In this document: positions 29,001-41,329 of the stretch, one piece after another | Layout of the letters: every line of letters begins with the position of its first letter | How positions within the stretch are numbered: position 1 is the stretch's first letter | Assembly: GCA_032718475.1 (NCBI GenBank) | Contig: JAUCBJ010001598.1 | Coordinates: forward strand, 62,001 to 126,000 | DNA length: 64,000 nucleotides | Source of the DNA: Nemertoderma westbladi | Taxonomy: Eukaryota; Xenacoelomorpha; Nemertodermatida; Nemertodermatidae | Reading direction: 5' to 3' | Notes under the pieces: model-generated | What the model was told of the DNA's origin: nothing | What the model saw: only the letters and a program-made list of their open reading frames with translations | Database searches by the model: none | Translations under genes and position numbers: made by a program

Positions 29001-32000
29001 TCCCAGGCACCCTGTGGAGTCTGTCGGTACTATTCTACGCTAGCATTTGTTTCCCAGGCACCCCGTTGAGTCTGTACTATTCTACGCTAGCATTTGTTTC
29101 CCAGGCACCCCGTTGAGTCTACTATTCTACGCTATCATTTGTTTCCCATGCACCCCGTTGAGTCTACTATTCTACGCTAGCATTTGTTTCCCAGGCACCC
29201 CGTTGAGTCTGTACTATTCTACGCTAGCATTTGTTTCCCAGGCACCCCGTTGAGTCTACTATTCTACGCTATCATTTGTTTCCCATGCACCCCGTTGAGT
29301 CTACTATTCTACGCTAGCATTTGTTTCCCAGGCACCCCGTTGAGTCTGTACTATTCTACGCTAGCATTTGTTTCCCAGGCACCCCGTTGAGTCTGTACTA
29401 TTTTACGCTAGCATTTGTTTCCCAGGCACCCCGTTGAGTCTGTACTATTCTACGCTATCATTTGTTTCCCAGGCACCCTGTGGAGTCTGTCGGTACTATT
29501 CTACGCTAGCATTTGTTTCCCAGGCACCCCGTTGAGTCTGTACTATTCTACGCTAGCATTTGTTTCCCAGGCACCCCGTTGAGTCTACTATTCTACGCTA
29601 TCATTTGTTTCCCATGCACCCCGTTGAGTCTACTATTCTACGCTAGCATTTGTTTCCCAGGCACCCCGTTGAGTCTGTACTATTCTACGCTATCATTTGT
29701 TTCCCAGGTACCCCGTTGAGTCTGTACTATTCTACGCTAGCATTTGTTTCCCAGGCACCCCGTTGAGTCTGTACTATTCTACGCTAGCATTTGTTTCCCA
29801 GGCACCTCGTTGAGTCTGTACTATTATACGCTAGCATTTGTTTCTCAGGCACCCTGTTGAGTCTACTATTCTACGCTATAATTTGTTTCCCAGGCACCCC
29901 GTTGAGTCTACTATTCTACGCTATCATTTGTTTCCCAGGCACGCCGTTGAGTCTGTACTATTCTACGCTATCATTTGTTTCCCATGCACTCCGTTGAGTC
30001 TACTATTCTACGCTATCATTTGTTTCCCAGGCACCCCGTTGAGTCTGTACTATTCTACGCTAGCATTTGTTTCCCAGACACCCCGTTGAGTCTGTACTAT
30101 TCTACGCTAGCATTTGTTTCCCAGGCACCTCGTTGAGTCTGTACTATTATACGCTATCATTTGTTTCCCAGGCACTCCGTTGCGTCTACTATTCTACGCT
30201 ATCATTTGTTTCCCAGGCACCCCGTTGAGTCTGTACTATTCTACGCTAGCATTTGTTTCCCAGGCACCTCGTTGAGTCTGTACTATTATACGCTATCATT
30301 TGTTTCCCAGGCACTCCGTTGCGTCTACTATTCTACGCTATCATTTGTTTCCCAGGCACCCCGTTGAGTCTGTACTATTCTACGCTATCATTTGTTTCTC
30401 AGGCACCCCGTTGAGTCTACTATTCTACGCTATCATTTGTTTCCCAGGCACCCCGTTGAGTCTGTACTATTCTACGCTAGCATTTGTTTCCCAGGCACCT
30501 CGTTGAGTCTGTACTATTATACGCTATCATTTGTTTCCCAGGCACTCCGTTGCGTCTACTATTCTACGCTATCATTTGTTTCCCAGGCACCCCGTTGAGT
30601 CTGTACTATTCTACGCTATCATTTGTTTCTCAGGCACCCCGTTGAGTCTACTATTCTACGCTATCATTTGTTTCCCAGGCACCCCGTTGAGTCTGTACTA
30701 TTCTACGCTAGCATTTGTTTCCCAGGCACCTCGTTGAGTCTGTACTATTATACGCTATCATTTGTTTCCCAGGCACTCCGTTGCGTCTACTATTCTACGC
30801 TATCATTTGTTTCTCAGGCACCCCGTTGAGTCTACTATTCTACGCTATCATTTGTTTCCCAGGCACCCCGTTGAGTCTGTACTATTCTACGCTATCATTT
30901 GTTTCTCAGGCACCCCGTTGAGTCTGTACTATTCTACGCTATCATTTGTTTCCCAGGCACTCCGTTGCGTCTACTATTCTACGCTAGCATTTGTTTCCCA
31001 GGCACCTCGTTGAGTCTGTACTATTATACGCTACCATTTGTTTCCCAGGTACCCCGTTGAGTCTGTACTATTCTACGCTATCATTTGTTTCCCAGGCACT
31101 CCGTTGCGTCTACTATTCTACGCTAGCATTTGTTTCCCAGGCACCTCGTTGAGTCTGTACTATTATACGCTACCATTTGTTTCCCAGGTACCCCGTTGAG
31201 TCTGTACTATTCTACGCTATCATTTGTTTCTCAGGCACCCCGTTGAGTCTGTACTATTCTACGCTATCATTTGTTTCCCAGGCACTCCGTTGCGTCTACT
31301 ATTCTACGCTAGCATTTGTTTCCCAGGCACCTCGTTGAGTCTGTACTATTATACGCTATCATTTGTTTCCCAGGCACCCCGTTGAGTCTGTACTATTCTA
31401 CGCTAGCATTTGTTTCCCAGGCACCTCGTTGAGTCTGTACTATTATACGCTATCATTTGTTTCCCAGGCACTCCGTTGCGTCTACTATTCTACGCTATCA
31501 TTTGTTTCCCAGGCACCCCGTTGAGTCTGTACTATTCTACGCTATCATTTGTTTCTCAGGCACCCCGTTGAGTCTACTATTCTACGCTATCATTTGTTTC
31601 CCAGGCACCCCGTTGAGTCTGTACTATTCTACGCTATCATTTGTTTCTCAGGCACCCCGTTGAGTCTGTACTATTCTACGCTATCATTTGTTTCCCAGGC
31701 ACCCCGTTGAGTCTACTATTATACGCTATCATTTGTTTCCCAGGCACTCCGTTGCGTCTACTATTCTACGCTATCATTTGTTTCCCAGGCACCCCGTTGA
31801 GTCTGTACTATTCTACGCTAGCATTTGTTTCCCAGGTACCCCGTTGAGTCTGTACTATTCTACGCTAGCATTTGTTTCCCAGGCACCCCGTTGAGTCTGT
31901 ACTATTCTACGCTAGCATTTGTTTCCCAGGTACCCCGTTGAGTCTGTACTATTCTACGCTATCATTTGTTTCCCAGGCACCCCGTTGAGTCTGTACTATT

Positions 32001-35000
32001 CTACGCTATCATTTGTTTCCCAGGCACTCCGTTGAGTCTGTACTATTCTACGCTATCATTTGTTTCCCAGGCACTCCGTTGAGTCTGTACTATTCTACGC
32101 TACCATTTGTTTCCCAGGTACCCCGTTGAGTCTGTACTATTCTACGCTATCATTTGTTTCCCAGGCACCTCGTTGAGTCTGTACTATTCTACGCTATCAT
32201 TTGTTTCCCAGGCACTCCGTTGAGTCTGTACTATTCTACGCTACCATTTGTTTCCCAGGTACCCCGTTGAGTCTGTACTATTCTACGCTACCATTTGTTT
32301 CCCAGGTACCCCGTTGAGTCTGTACTATTCTACGCTATCATTTGTTTCCCAGGCACCTCGTTGAGTCTGTACTATTCTACGCTATCATTTGTTTCCCAGG
32401 CACTCCGTTGAGTCTGTACTATTCTACGCTACCATTTGTTTCCCAGGTACCCCGTTGAGTCTGTACTATTCTACGCTATCATTTGTTTCCCAGGCACTCC
32501 GTTGAGTCTGTACTATTCTACGCTACCATTTGTTTCCCAGGTACCCCGTTGAGTCTGTACTATTCTACGCTATCATTTGTTTCCCAGGCACCTCGTTGAG
32601 TCTGTACTATTCTACGCTATCATTTGTTTCCCAGGCACTCCGTTGAGTCTGTACTATTCTACGCTACCATTTGTTTCCCAGGTACCCCGTTGAGTCTGTA
32701 CTATTCTACGCTATCATTTGTTTCCCAGACACCCCGTTGAGTCTGTACTATTCTACGCTATCATTTGTTTCCCATGCACCCCGTTGAGTCTACTATTATA
32801 CGCTATCATTTGTTTCCCAGGCACTCCGTTGCGTCTACTATTCTACGCTATCATTTGTTTCCCAGGCACCCCGTTGAGTCTGTACTATTCTACGCTATCA
32901 TTTGTTTCCCAGGCACCCCGTTGAGTCTGTACTATTCTACGCTATCATTTGTTTCCCAGGCACCCTGTTGAGTCTGTACTATTCTACGCTAGCATTTGTT
33001 TCCCAGGCACTCCGTTGAGTCTGTACTATTCTACGCTATCATTTGTTTCCCAGGCACCCCGTTGAGTCTGTACTATTCTACGCTAGCATTTGTTTCCCAT
33101 GCACCCCGTTGAGTCTACTATTATACGCTATCATTTGTTTCCCAGGCACTCCGTTGCGTCTACTATTCTACGCTATCATTTGTTTCCCAGGCACCCCGTT
33201 GAGTCTGTACTATTCTACGCTACCATTTGTTTCCCAGGTACCCCGTTGAGTCTGTACTATTCTACGCTACCATTTGTTTCCCAGGCACCCCGTTGAGTCT
33301 GTACTATTCTACGCTATCATTTGTTTCCCAGGTACCCCGTTGAGTCTGTACTATTCTACGCTAGCATTTGTTTCCCATGCACCCCGTTGCGTCTACTATT
33401 CTACGCTATCATTTGTTTCCCAGGCACCCCGTTGAGTCTGTACTATTCTACGCTATCATTTGTTTCCCAGGCACTCCGTTGCGTCTACTATTCTACGCTA
33501 TCATTTGTTTCCCAGGTACCCCGTTGAGTCTGTACTATTCTACGCTACCATTTGTTTCCCAGGTACCCCGTTGAGTCTGTACTATTCTACGCTACCATTT
33601 GTTTCCCAGGCACCCCGTTGAGTCTGTACTATTCTACGCTATCATTTGTTTCCCAGGTACCCCGTTGAGTCTGTACTATTCTACGCTAGCATTTGTTTCC
33701 CATGCACCCCGTTGAGTCTGTACTATTCTACGCTATCATTTGTTTCCCATGCACCCCGTTGAGTCTGTACTATTCTACGCTATCATTTGTTTCCCAGGCA
33801 CGCCGTTGAGTCTGTACTATTCTACGCTACCATTTGTTTCCCAGGTACCCCGTTGAGTCTGTACTATTCTACGCTATCATTTGTTTCCCAGGTACCCCGT
33901 TGAGTCTGTACTATTCTACGCTAGCATTTGTTTCCCATGCACCCCGTTGAGTCTACTATTATACGCTATCATTTGTTTCCCAGGCACTCCGTTGCGTCTA
34001 CTATTCTACGCTATCATTTGTTTCCCAGGCACCCCGTTGAGTCTGTACTATTCTACGCTAGCATTTGTTTCCCAGGCACCCCGTTGAGTCTGTACTATTC
34101 TACGCTATCATTTGTTTCCCAGGCACTCCGTTGAGTCTACTATTCTACGCTATCATTTGTTTCCCAGGCACCCCGTTGAGTCTGTACTATTCTACGCTAG
34201 CATTTGTTTCCCAGGCACCCCGTTGAGTCTGTACTATTCTACGCTATCATTTGTTTCCCAGGCACTCCGTTGAGTCTGTACTATTCTACGCTATCATTTG
34301 TTTCCCAGGCACCCCGTTGAGTCTGTACTATTCTACGCTATCATTTGTTTCCCAGGCACTCCGTTGAGTCTGTACTATTCTACATTATCATTTGTTTCCC
34401 AGACACCCCGTTGAGTCTGTACTATTCTACGCTAGCATTTGTTTCCCAGGCACCCCGTTGAGTCTGTACTATTCTACGCTATCATTTGTTTCCCATGCAC
34501 TCCGTTGAGTCTACTATTCTACGCTATCATTTGTTTCCCAGGCACCCCGTTGAGTCTACTATTCTACGCTATCATTTGTTTCCCAGACACCCCGTTGAGT
34601 CTGTACTATTCTACGCTAGCATTTGTTTCTCAGGCACCCCGTTGAGTCTGTACTATTCTACGCTATCATTTGTTTCCCAGGCACTCCGTTGCGTCTACTA
34701 TTCTACATTATCATTTGTTTCCCAGGTACCCCGTTGAGTCTGTACTATTCTACGCTAGCATTTGTTTCCCAGACACCCCGTTGAGTCTGTACTATTCTAC
34801 GCTATCATTTGTTTCCCAGGCACCCCGTTGAGTCTGTACTATTCTACGCTATCATTTGTTTCCCAGGCACCCCGTTGAGTCTGTACTATTCTACGCTATC
34901 ATTTGTTTCCCAGGCACCCCGTTGAGTCTGTACTATTCTACGCTAGCATTTGTTTCCCAGGCACCCCGTTGAGTCTGTACTATTCTACGCTATCATTTGT

Positions 35001-38000
35001 TTCCCAGGCACCCCGTTGAGTCTGTACTATTCTACGCTAGCATTTGTTTCCCAGGCACCCCGTTGAGTCTGTACTATTCTACGCTATCATTTGTTTCCCA
35101 TGCACCCCGTTGAGTCTACTATTCTACGCTATCATTTGTTTCCCATGCACCCCGTTGAGTCTACAATTCTACGCTATCATTTGTTTCCCATGCACCCCGT
35201 TGAGTCTACTATTCTACGCTATCATTTGTTTCCCAGGCACCCCGTTGAGTCTGTACTATTCTACGCTATCATTTGTTTCCCAGGCACCCCGTTGAGTCTG
35301 TACTATTCTACGCTATCATTTGTTTCCCAGGCACCCCGTTGAGTCTACAATTCTACGCTATCATTTGTTTCCCATGCACCCCGTTGAGTCTACTATTCTA
35401 CGCTATCATTTGTTTCCCAGGCACCCCGTTGAGTCTGTACTATTCTACGCTATCATTTGTTTCCCAGGCACCCCGTTGAGTCTGTACTATTCTACGCTAT
35501 CATTTGTTTCCCAGGCACCCCGTTGAGTCTGTACTATTCTACGCTAGCATTTGTTTCCCAGGCACCCTGTTGAGTCTACTATTCTACGCTATCATTTGTT
35601 TCCCAGGCACCCCGTTGAGTCTGTACTATTCTACGCTATCATTTGTTTCCCAGGCACCCCGTTGAGTCTGTACTATTCTACGCTATCATTTGTTTCCCAG
35701 GCACCCCGTTGCGTCTGTACTATTCTACGCTATCATTTGTTTCCCAGGCACCCCGTTGCGTCTACTATTCTACGCTATCATTTGTTTCCCAGGCACCCCG
35801 TTGAGTCTGTACTATTCTACGCTATCATTTGTTTCCCAGGCACCCCGTTGCGTCTACTATTCTACGCTATCATTTGTTTCCCAGGCACCCCGTTGAGTCT
35901 GTACTATTCTACGCTATCATTTGTTTCCCAGGCACCCCGTTGAGTCTGTACTATTCTACGCTATATCATTTGTTTCCCAGGCACCCCGTTGAGTCTGTAC
36001 TATTCTACGCTATCATTTGTTTCCCAGGCACCCCGTTGAGTCTGTACTATTCTACGCTATCATTTGTTTCCCAGGCACTCCGTTGAGTCTGTACTATTCT
36101 ACGCTACCATTTGTTTCCCAGGCACCCCGTTGAGTCTGTACTATTCTACGCTATCATTTGTTTCCCAGGTACCCCGTTGAGTCTGTACTATTCTACGCTA
36201 GCATTTGTTTCCCAGGCACCCCGTTGAGTCTACTATTCTACGTTATCATTTGTTTCCCAGGCACTCCGTTGCGTCTACTATTCTACGCTATCATTTGTTT
36301 CCCAGGCACCCCGTTGAGTCTGTACTATTCTACGCTAGCATTTGTTTCCCAGACACCCCGTTGAGTCTGTACTATTCTACGCTATCATTTGTTTCCCAGG
36401 CACCTCGTTGAGTCTGTACTATTCTACGCTATCATTTGATTCCCAGGCACCCCGTTGAGTCTGTCTGTACTATTCTACGCTATCATTTGTTTCCCAGGCA
36501 CCCCGTTGAGTCTACTATTCTACGCTATCATTTGTTTCCCAGGCACCCCGTTGAGTCTGTACTATTCTACGCTATCATTTGTTTCCCATGCACCCCGTTG
36601 AGTCTACTATTCTACGCTATCATTTGTTTCCCATGCACCCCGTTGAGTCTACTATTCTACGCTATCATTTGTTTCCCAGGCACCCCGTTGAGTCTGTACT
36701 ATTCTACGCTATCATTTGTTTCCCATGTACCCCGTTGAGTCTACTATTCTACGCTATCATTTGTTTCCCAGGCACCCCGTTGAGTCTGTACTATTCTACG
36801 CTATCATTTGTTTCCCAGGCACCCCGTTGCGTCTACTATTCTACGCTATCATTTGTTTCCCAGGCACCTCGTTGAGTCTGTACTATTCTACGCTATCATT
36901 TGTTTCCCAGGCACCCCGTTGCGTCTACTATTCTATGCTATCATTTGTTTCCCAGGCACCCCGTTGAGTCTACTATTCTACGCTATCATTTGTTTCCCAG
37001 GCACGCCGTTGAGTCTGTACTATTCTACGCTATCATTTGTTTCCCAGGCACCCCGTTGCGTCTACTATTCTATGCTATCATTTGTTTCCCAGGTACCCCG
37101 TTGAGTCTGTACTATTCTACGCTAGCATTTGTTTCCCAGGCACCCCGTTGAGTCTGTACTATTCTACGCTAGCATTTGTTTCCCAGGCACCCCGTTGAGT
37201 CTGTACTATTCTACGCTAGCATTTGTTTCCCAGGCACCCCGTTGAGTCTGTACTATTCTACGCTATCATTTGTTTCCCAGGCACCCCGTTGAGTCTACTA
37301 TTCTACTCTACCATTTGTTTCCCAGGCACCCCGTTGAGTCTACTATTCTACTCTACCATTTGTTTCCCAGGCACCCCGTTGAGTCTGTACTATTCTACGC
37401 TATCATTTGTTTCTCAGGCACCCCGTTGAGTCTGTACTATTCTACGCTATCATTTGTTTCCCAGGCACCCCGTTGAGTCTGTACTATTCTACGCTATCAT
37501 TTGTTTCCCAGGCACGCCGTTGAGTCTGTACTATTCTACATTATCATTTGTTTCCCAGGCACTCCGTTGCGTCTGTACTATTCTACGCTATCATTTGTTT
37601 CTCAGGCACCCCGTTGAGTCTGTACTATTCTACGCTAGCATTTGTTTCCCAGGCACCCCGTTGAGTCTGTACTATTCTACGTTAGCATTTGTTTCCCAGA
37701 CACCCCGTTGCGTCTACTATTCTACGCTATCATTTGTTTCTCAGGCACCCCGTTGAGTCTGTACTATTCTACGCTATCATTTGTTTCCCAGGCACCCCGT
37801 TGAGTCTGTCTGTACTATTCTACGCTATCATTTGTTTCCCAGGCACGCCGTTGAGTCTGTACTATTCTACATTATCATTTGTTTCCCAGGCACCCCGTTG
37901 AGTCTGTACTATTCTACGCTAGCATTTGTTTCCCAGGCACCCCGTTGAGTCTGTACTATTCTACGCTAGCATTTGTTTCCCAGGCACCCCGTTGAGTCTG

Positions 38001-39524
38001 TACTATTCTACGCTATCATTTGTTTCCCAGGCACCCCGTTGAGTCTACTATTCTACTCTACCATTTGTTTCCCAGGCACCCCGTTGCGTCTACTATTCTA
38101 CGCTATCATTTGTTTCCCAGGCACCTCGTTGAGTCTGTACTATTCTACGCTATCATTTGTTTCCCAGACACGCCGTTGAGTCTGTACTATTCTACGCTAT
38201 CATTTGTTTCCCAGGCACCTCGTTGAGTCTGTACTATTCTACGCTATCATTTGTTTCCCAGACACGCCGTTGAGTCTGTACTATTCTACGCTATCATTTT
38301 TTTCCCAGGCACCCTGTTGAGTCTGTACTATTCTACGTTAGCATTTGTTTCCCAGACACCCCGTTGAGTCTGTACTATTCTACGCTATCATTTGTTTCCC
38401 AGGCACCTCGTTAAGTCTGTACTATTATACGCTATCATTTGTTTCCCAGGCACCCCGTTGAGTCTGTCTGTACTATTCTACGCTATCATTTGTTTCCCAG
38501 GCACGCCGTTGAGTCTGTACTATTCTACATTATCATTTGTTTCCCAGGCACTCCGTTGCGTCTACTATTCTACGCTATCATTTGTTTCCCAGGTACCCCG
38601 TTGAGTCTGTACTATTCTACGCTATCATTTGTTTCCCAGGCACCCCGTTGAGTCTGTACTATTCTACGCTATCATTTGTTTCCCAGGCACCCCGTTGAGT
38701 CTGTACTATTCTACGCTATCATTTGTTTCCCATGCACCCCGTTGAGTCTACAATTCTACGCTATCATTTGTTTCCCAGGCACCCCGTTGAGTCTACTATT
38801 CTACGCTATCATTTGTTTCCCAGGCACGCCGTTGAGTCTGTACTATTCTACCCTATCATTTGTTTCCCAGGCACTCCGTTGCGTCTACTATTCTACGCTA
38901 TCATTTGTTTCCCAGGTACCCCGTTGAGTCTGTACTATTCTACGCTATCATTTGTTTCCCAGGCACCCCGTTGAGTCTGTACTATTCTACGCTATCATTT
39001 GTTTCCCATGCACCCCGTTGAGTCTGTCTGTACTATTCTACGATATCATTTGTTTCCCAGGCACCCCGTTGAGTCTGTACTATTCTACGCTATCATTTGT
39101 TTCCCAGGCACGCCGTTGAGTCTGTACTATTCTACGCTATCATTTGTTTCCCAGTCACCCCGTTGAGTCTGTACTATTCTACGCTATCATTTGTTTCCCA
39201 GACACCCCGTTGAGTCTGTACTATTCTACGCTATCATTTGTTTCCCAGGCACCCCGTTGAGTCTACTATTCTACGCTATCATTTGTTTCCCAGGCACCCC
39301 GTTGAGTCTGTACTATTCTACGCTACCATTTGTTTCCCAGGCACTCCGTTGCGTCTACTATTCTACGCTATCATTTGTTTCCCAGGCACCCCGTTGAGTC
39401 TGTACTATTCTACGCTATCATTTGTTTCCCAGGCACCCCGTTGAGTCTGTACTATTCTACGCTATCATTTGTTTCCCAGGCACCCTGTTGAGTCTACTAT
39501 TCTACGCTAGCATTTGTTTCCCAG

Positions 39525-39726
39525 GCACCCCGTTGAGTCTGTACTATTCTACGCTATTATAACTCTACACAACCTGCTTCTGCACCTCGATGGCTCCAAG
39601 ATGGCAGTCCGACAGGCTGGAGGCCTACAGAAGATGGTCGCTTTACTGAGTCGTAACAACGTTAAGTTTCTCGCTATAACCACGGATTGCCTCCAAATCC
39701 TGGCCTATGGGAATCAGGATAGCAAG
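39525..39726 (+). CDS. CTNNB1: beta-catenin exon, ARM repeats 3-4 (human 246-312)
   Basis: Exon of 202 nt. The acceptor is TTTGTTTCCCAG ending at 39524; the donor AAG|gtgggt follows 39726. The first base completes a split codon and 67 codons follow, beginning [16 protein letters not shown] and ending LAYGNQDSK. This aligns without gaps to human SPVDSVLFYAITTLHN through AYGNQESK. The equivalents of F253, Y254, H260, K292 (NNVK), Y306, G307 and the charged button K312 are present; K292, G307 and K312 lie in the groove used by TCF, cadherin and APC. The first 33 nt are the exon-derived part of the adjoining satellite, so this acceptor is indistinguishable from hundreds of upstream copies. Exon boundaries are well supported by homology and phase; the preceding exon is outside the window. 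Confidence 0.96.
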
Positions 39727-40988
39727 GTGGGTGTCCCCAGTAAATCATTCGCACTCTGCGTTACCAATAAATAACGCATTTATATTATGTTAAAATATTA
39801 AACGAACGGATGAAGTGGTAGGAATATACATTCACTACCGGTAACACAGTGTGTGATTGATAACTATAAGGTTTAATGGGGATTACCTGGTATTCCTCAT
39901 TAAAACTTATAATTATATAGACCCTATCTTCTCTTCCTGTGCCACAATATAGTCTGATGTCTTTTACTATCTTTAAATAATATCATATAATGATTATAAT
40001 CATATAACGACCACCCTCAACACTTTATTTTATTTGTATCATTCATACGCTATATGACACAATGAAATTTGAACATTTATCATTTAAATGTTATCATATG
40101 CGATTGTCTTGAATAATGCCTTGTTAAGGCTGTAGTGGTACCAGGCCTTTTAAACGGAGACTAGATTCACGATAATTTCATTTTTTTTTAATTTATCTTT
40201 ATTAAGTGTTTTATAGTGCTTAATTTTCTGTTATAACCTGTTTTTAATACAGATACTAATTCGTTTATTGTTTTGGTTAGAATCTTCTATAACCAGGGTT
40301 TTTAGTGGAAAACAAAAGAAAGTCTGACATACTTAACATAGGGGCCCATATTCTGGCATTAAATACCCTCCCGCAATTTGGGAGGAGTGCTAATTATTAT
40401 TTTATTTTATAATTAACTATAACAGATCGGAGCTCCGAGGTTTTATATACCGAGCGAGGCGAGGCGAGGTTAATAAAGAATCGAGAACTTGGTGACTCAT
40501 TATTAACCATGCAATAAATAATTATTACCATACTGTTGTTGTAACTGCAATAAAAACATTACTATATTATAAAAAAATAAAGCTAATAATTGACCATTAA
40601 GTTAACATAATGTAACAAAATTTCTTACATCATTGTCTGAGTAGAGCACATTCATCGTTACAGATGTCGGTTTATTTATGTTAAACATCCCTACATGCGC
40701 TCGCTCGCTACAATAAAGTGCGCGTGTTGTAGAGCTGGAAAGTGATGATTTGTACACAATAATTTTAATAATATCCAATAATATACTTTATTTCTCTTTA
40801 TTGAATAAATCAAGTCGTTACACTATACTAATTATTACACATTATCTCTCTCACTTAACTTCTCAGACGCACAATCAATTATTTTCACCTGATTTCTCTA
40901 TTTCCATTTTGCACTGCACATTTCTTAACTACTAACTCTATTGATGATTGGTTTAATTTATTAACTTATTTAACAGACCTATTTGTCC

Positions 40989-41018
40989 GGGGGCGGGGGG
41001 GGGGGGGGGGGGGGGGGG
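40989..41018. repeat. Poly-G run
   Basis: A run of five G, one C, then about 24 G. It is one of several long G or C homopolymers in introns of this gene (also 50069-50091, 50377-50396, 51007-51026, 52312-52333). The exact length may be unreliable in any assembly. Confidence 0.9.
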
Positions 41019-41329
41019 TGTCATTTTATACATTTTTTGTAATTCATCTGTGTATCGTTGAGTCAGGTTTGTTGGGAAACCGAGATTTTGTGGCTTTTCC
41101 TAAAATGGGCTATCCAACAGAGCAAACGCCATTTACATGGCTATGTTAGTTTTCTTGCTGTGGTCCCTTTCTGGCACCCATCTTCCAGTATTTTCGTGCT
41201 AAAATTTTCAAAAGTTTTTATGGCTCACTAAAATTAATTTATTTGAGATATATAGCTGTTTTTTGGATGCCTCAAATATTTTATATAACTCAAATATTAC
41301 ATTCAAGAACATTTTTGGTAATTTTGAAT

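Larger units (their letters stand above)
1..39524 (+). repeat. Giant intronic satellite, 45/47/51-bp units, derived from an exon-intron junction
   Basis: Uninterrupted head-to-tail array reaching the left edge. The consensus unit is 47 bp: an intron-like segment CATTTGTTTCCCAG followed by a 33-nt segment beginning GCACCCCGTTGAGTCT and ending TTCTACGCTAT. That 33-nt segment is identical to the first 33 nt of the beta-catenin exon at 39525-39557, and the 14-nt segment is identical to the intron end at 39511-39524. Common length variants are 45 bp (loss of GT, giving GAGTCTACTATTC or GAGTCTACAATTC) and 51 bp (an extra TCTG, giving GTCTGTCTGTACT). Point variants include ACACC, TGCACC, GTACC and GCTAGC. 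Dividing length by unit size gives about 840 units. No unique sequence interrupts it; small indels occur near 21747, 24085 and 26450. The short open frames in it, with peptides like [11 protein letters not shown], reflect the exon origin and end at TGA of CGTTGAG or at TAG of GCTAG; they are not independent genes. Confidence 0.97.

Noticed and set aside
44-39500. Well over a hundred 65-158-codon open frames with repeated HPVES/LFYAIICFPGT peptides
   Set aside because: They are translations of the tandem satellite starting at non-ATG codons and stopping at TGA or TAG within units; the coding look comes from the exon-derived segment.
1-39524. CRISPR array
   Set aside because: Units are contiguous with no unique spacers, lie in a eukaryotic intron, and no cas genes are present.
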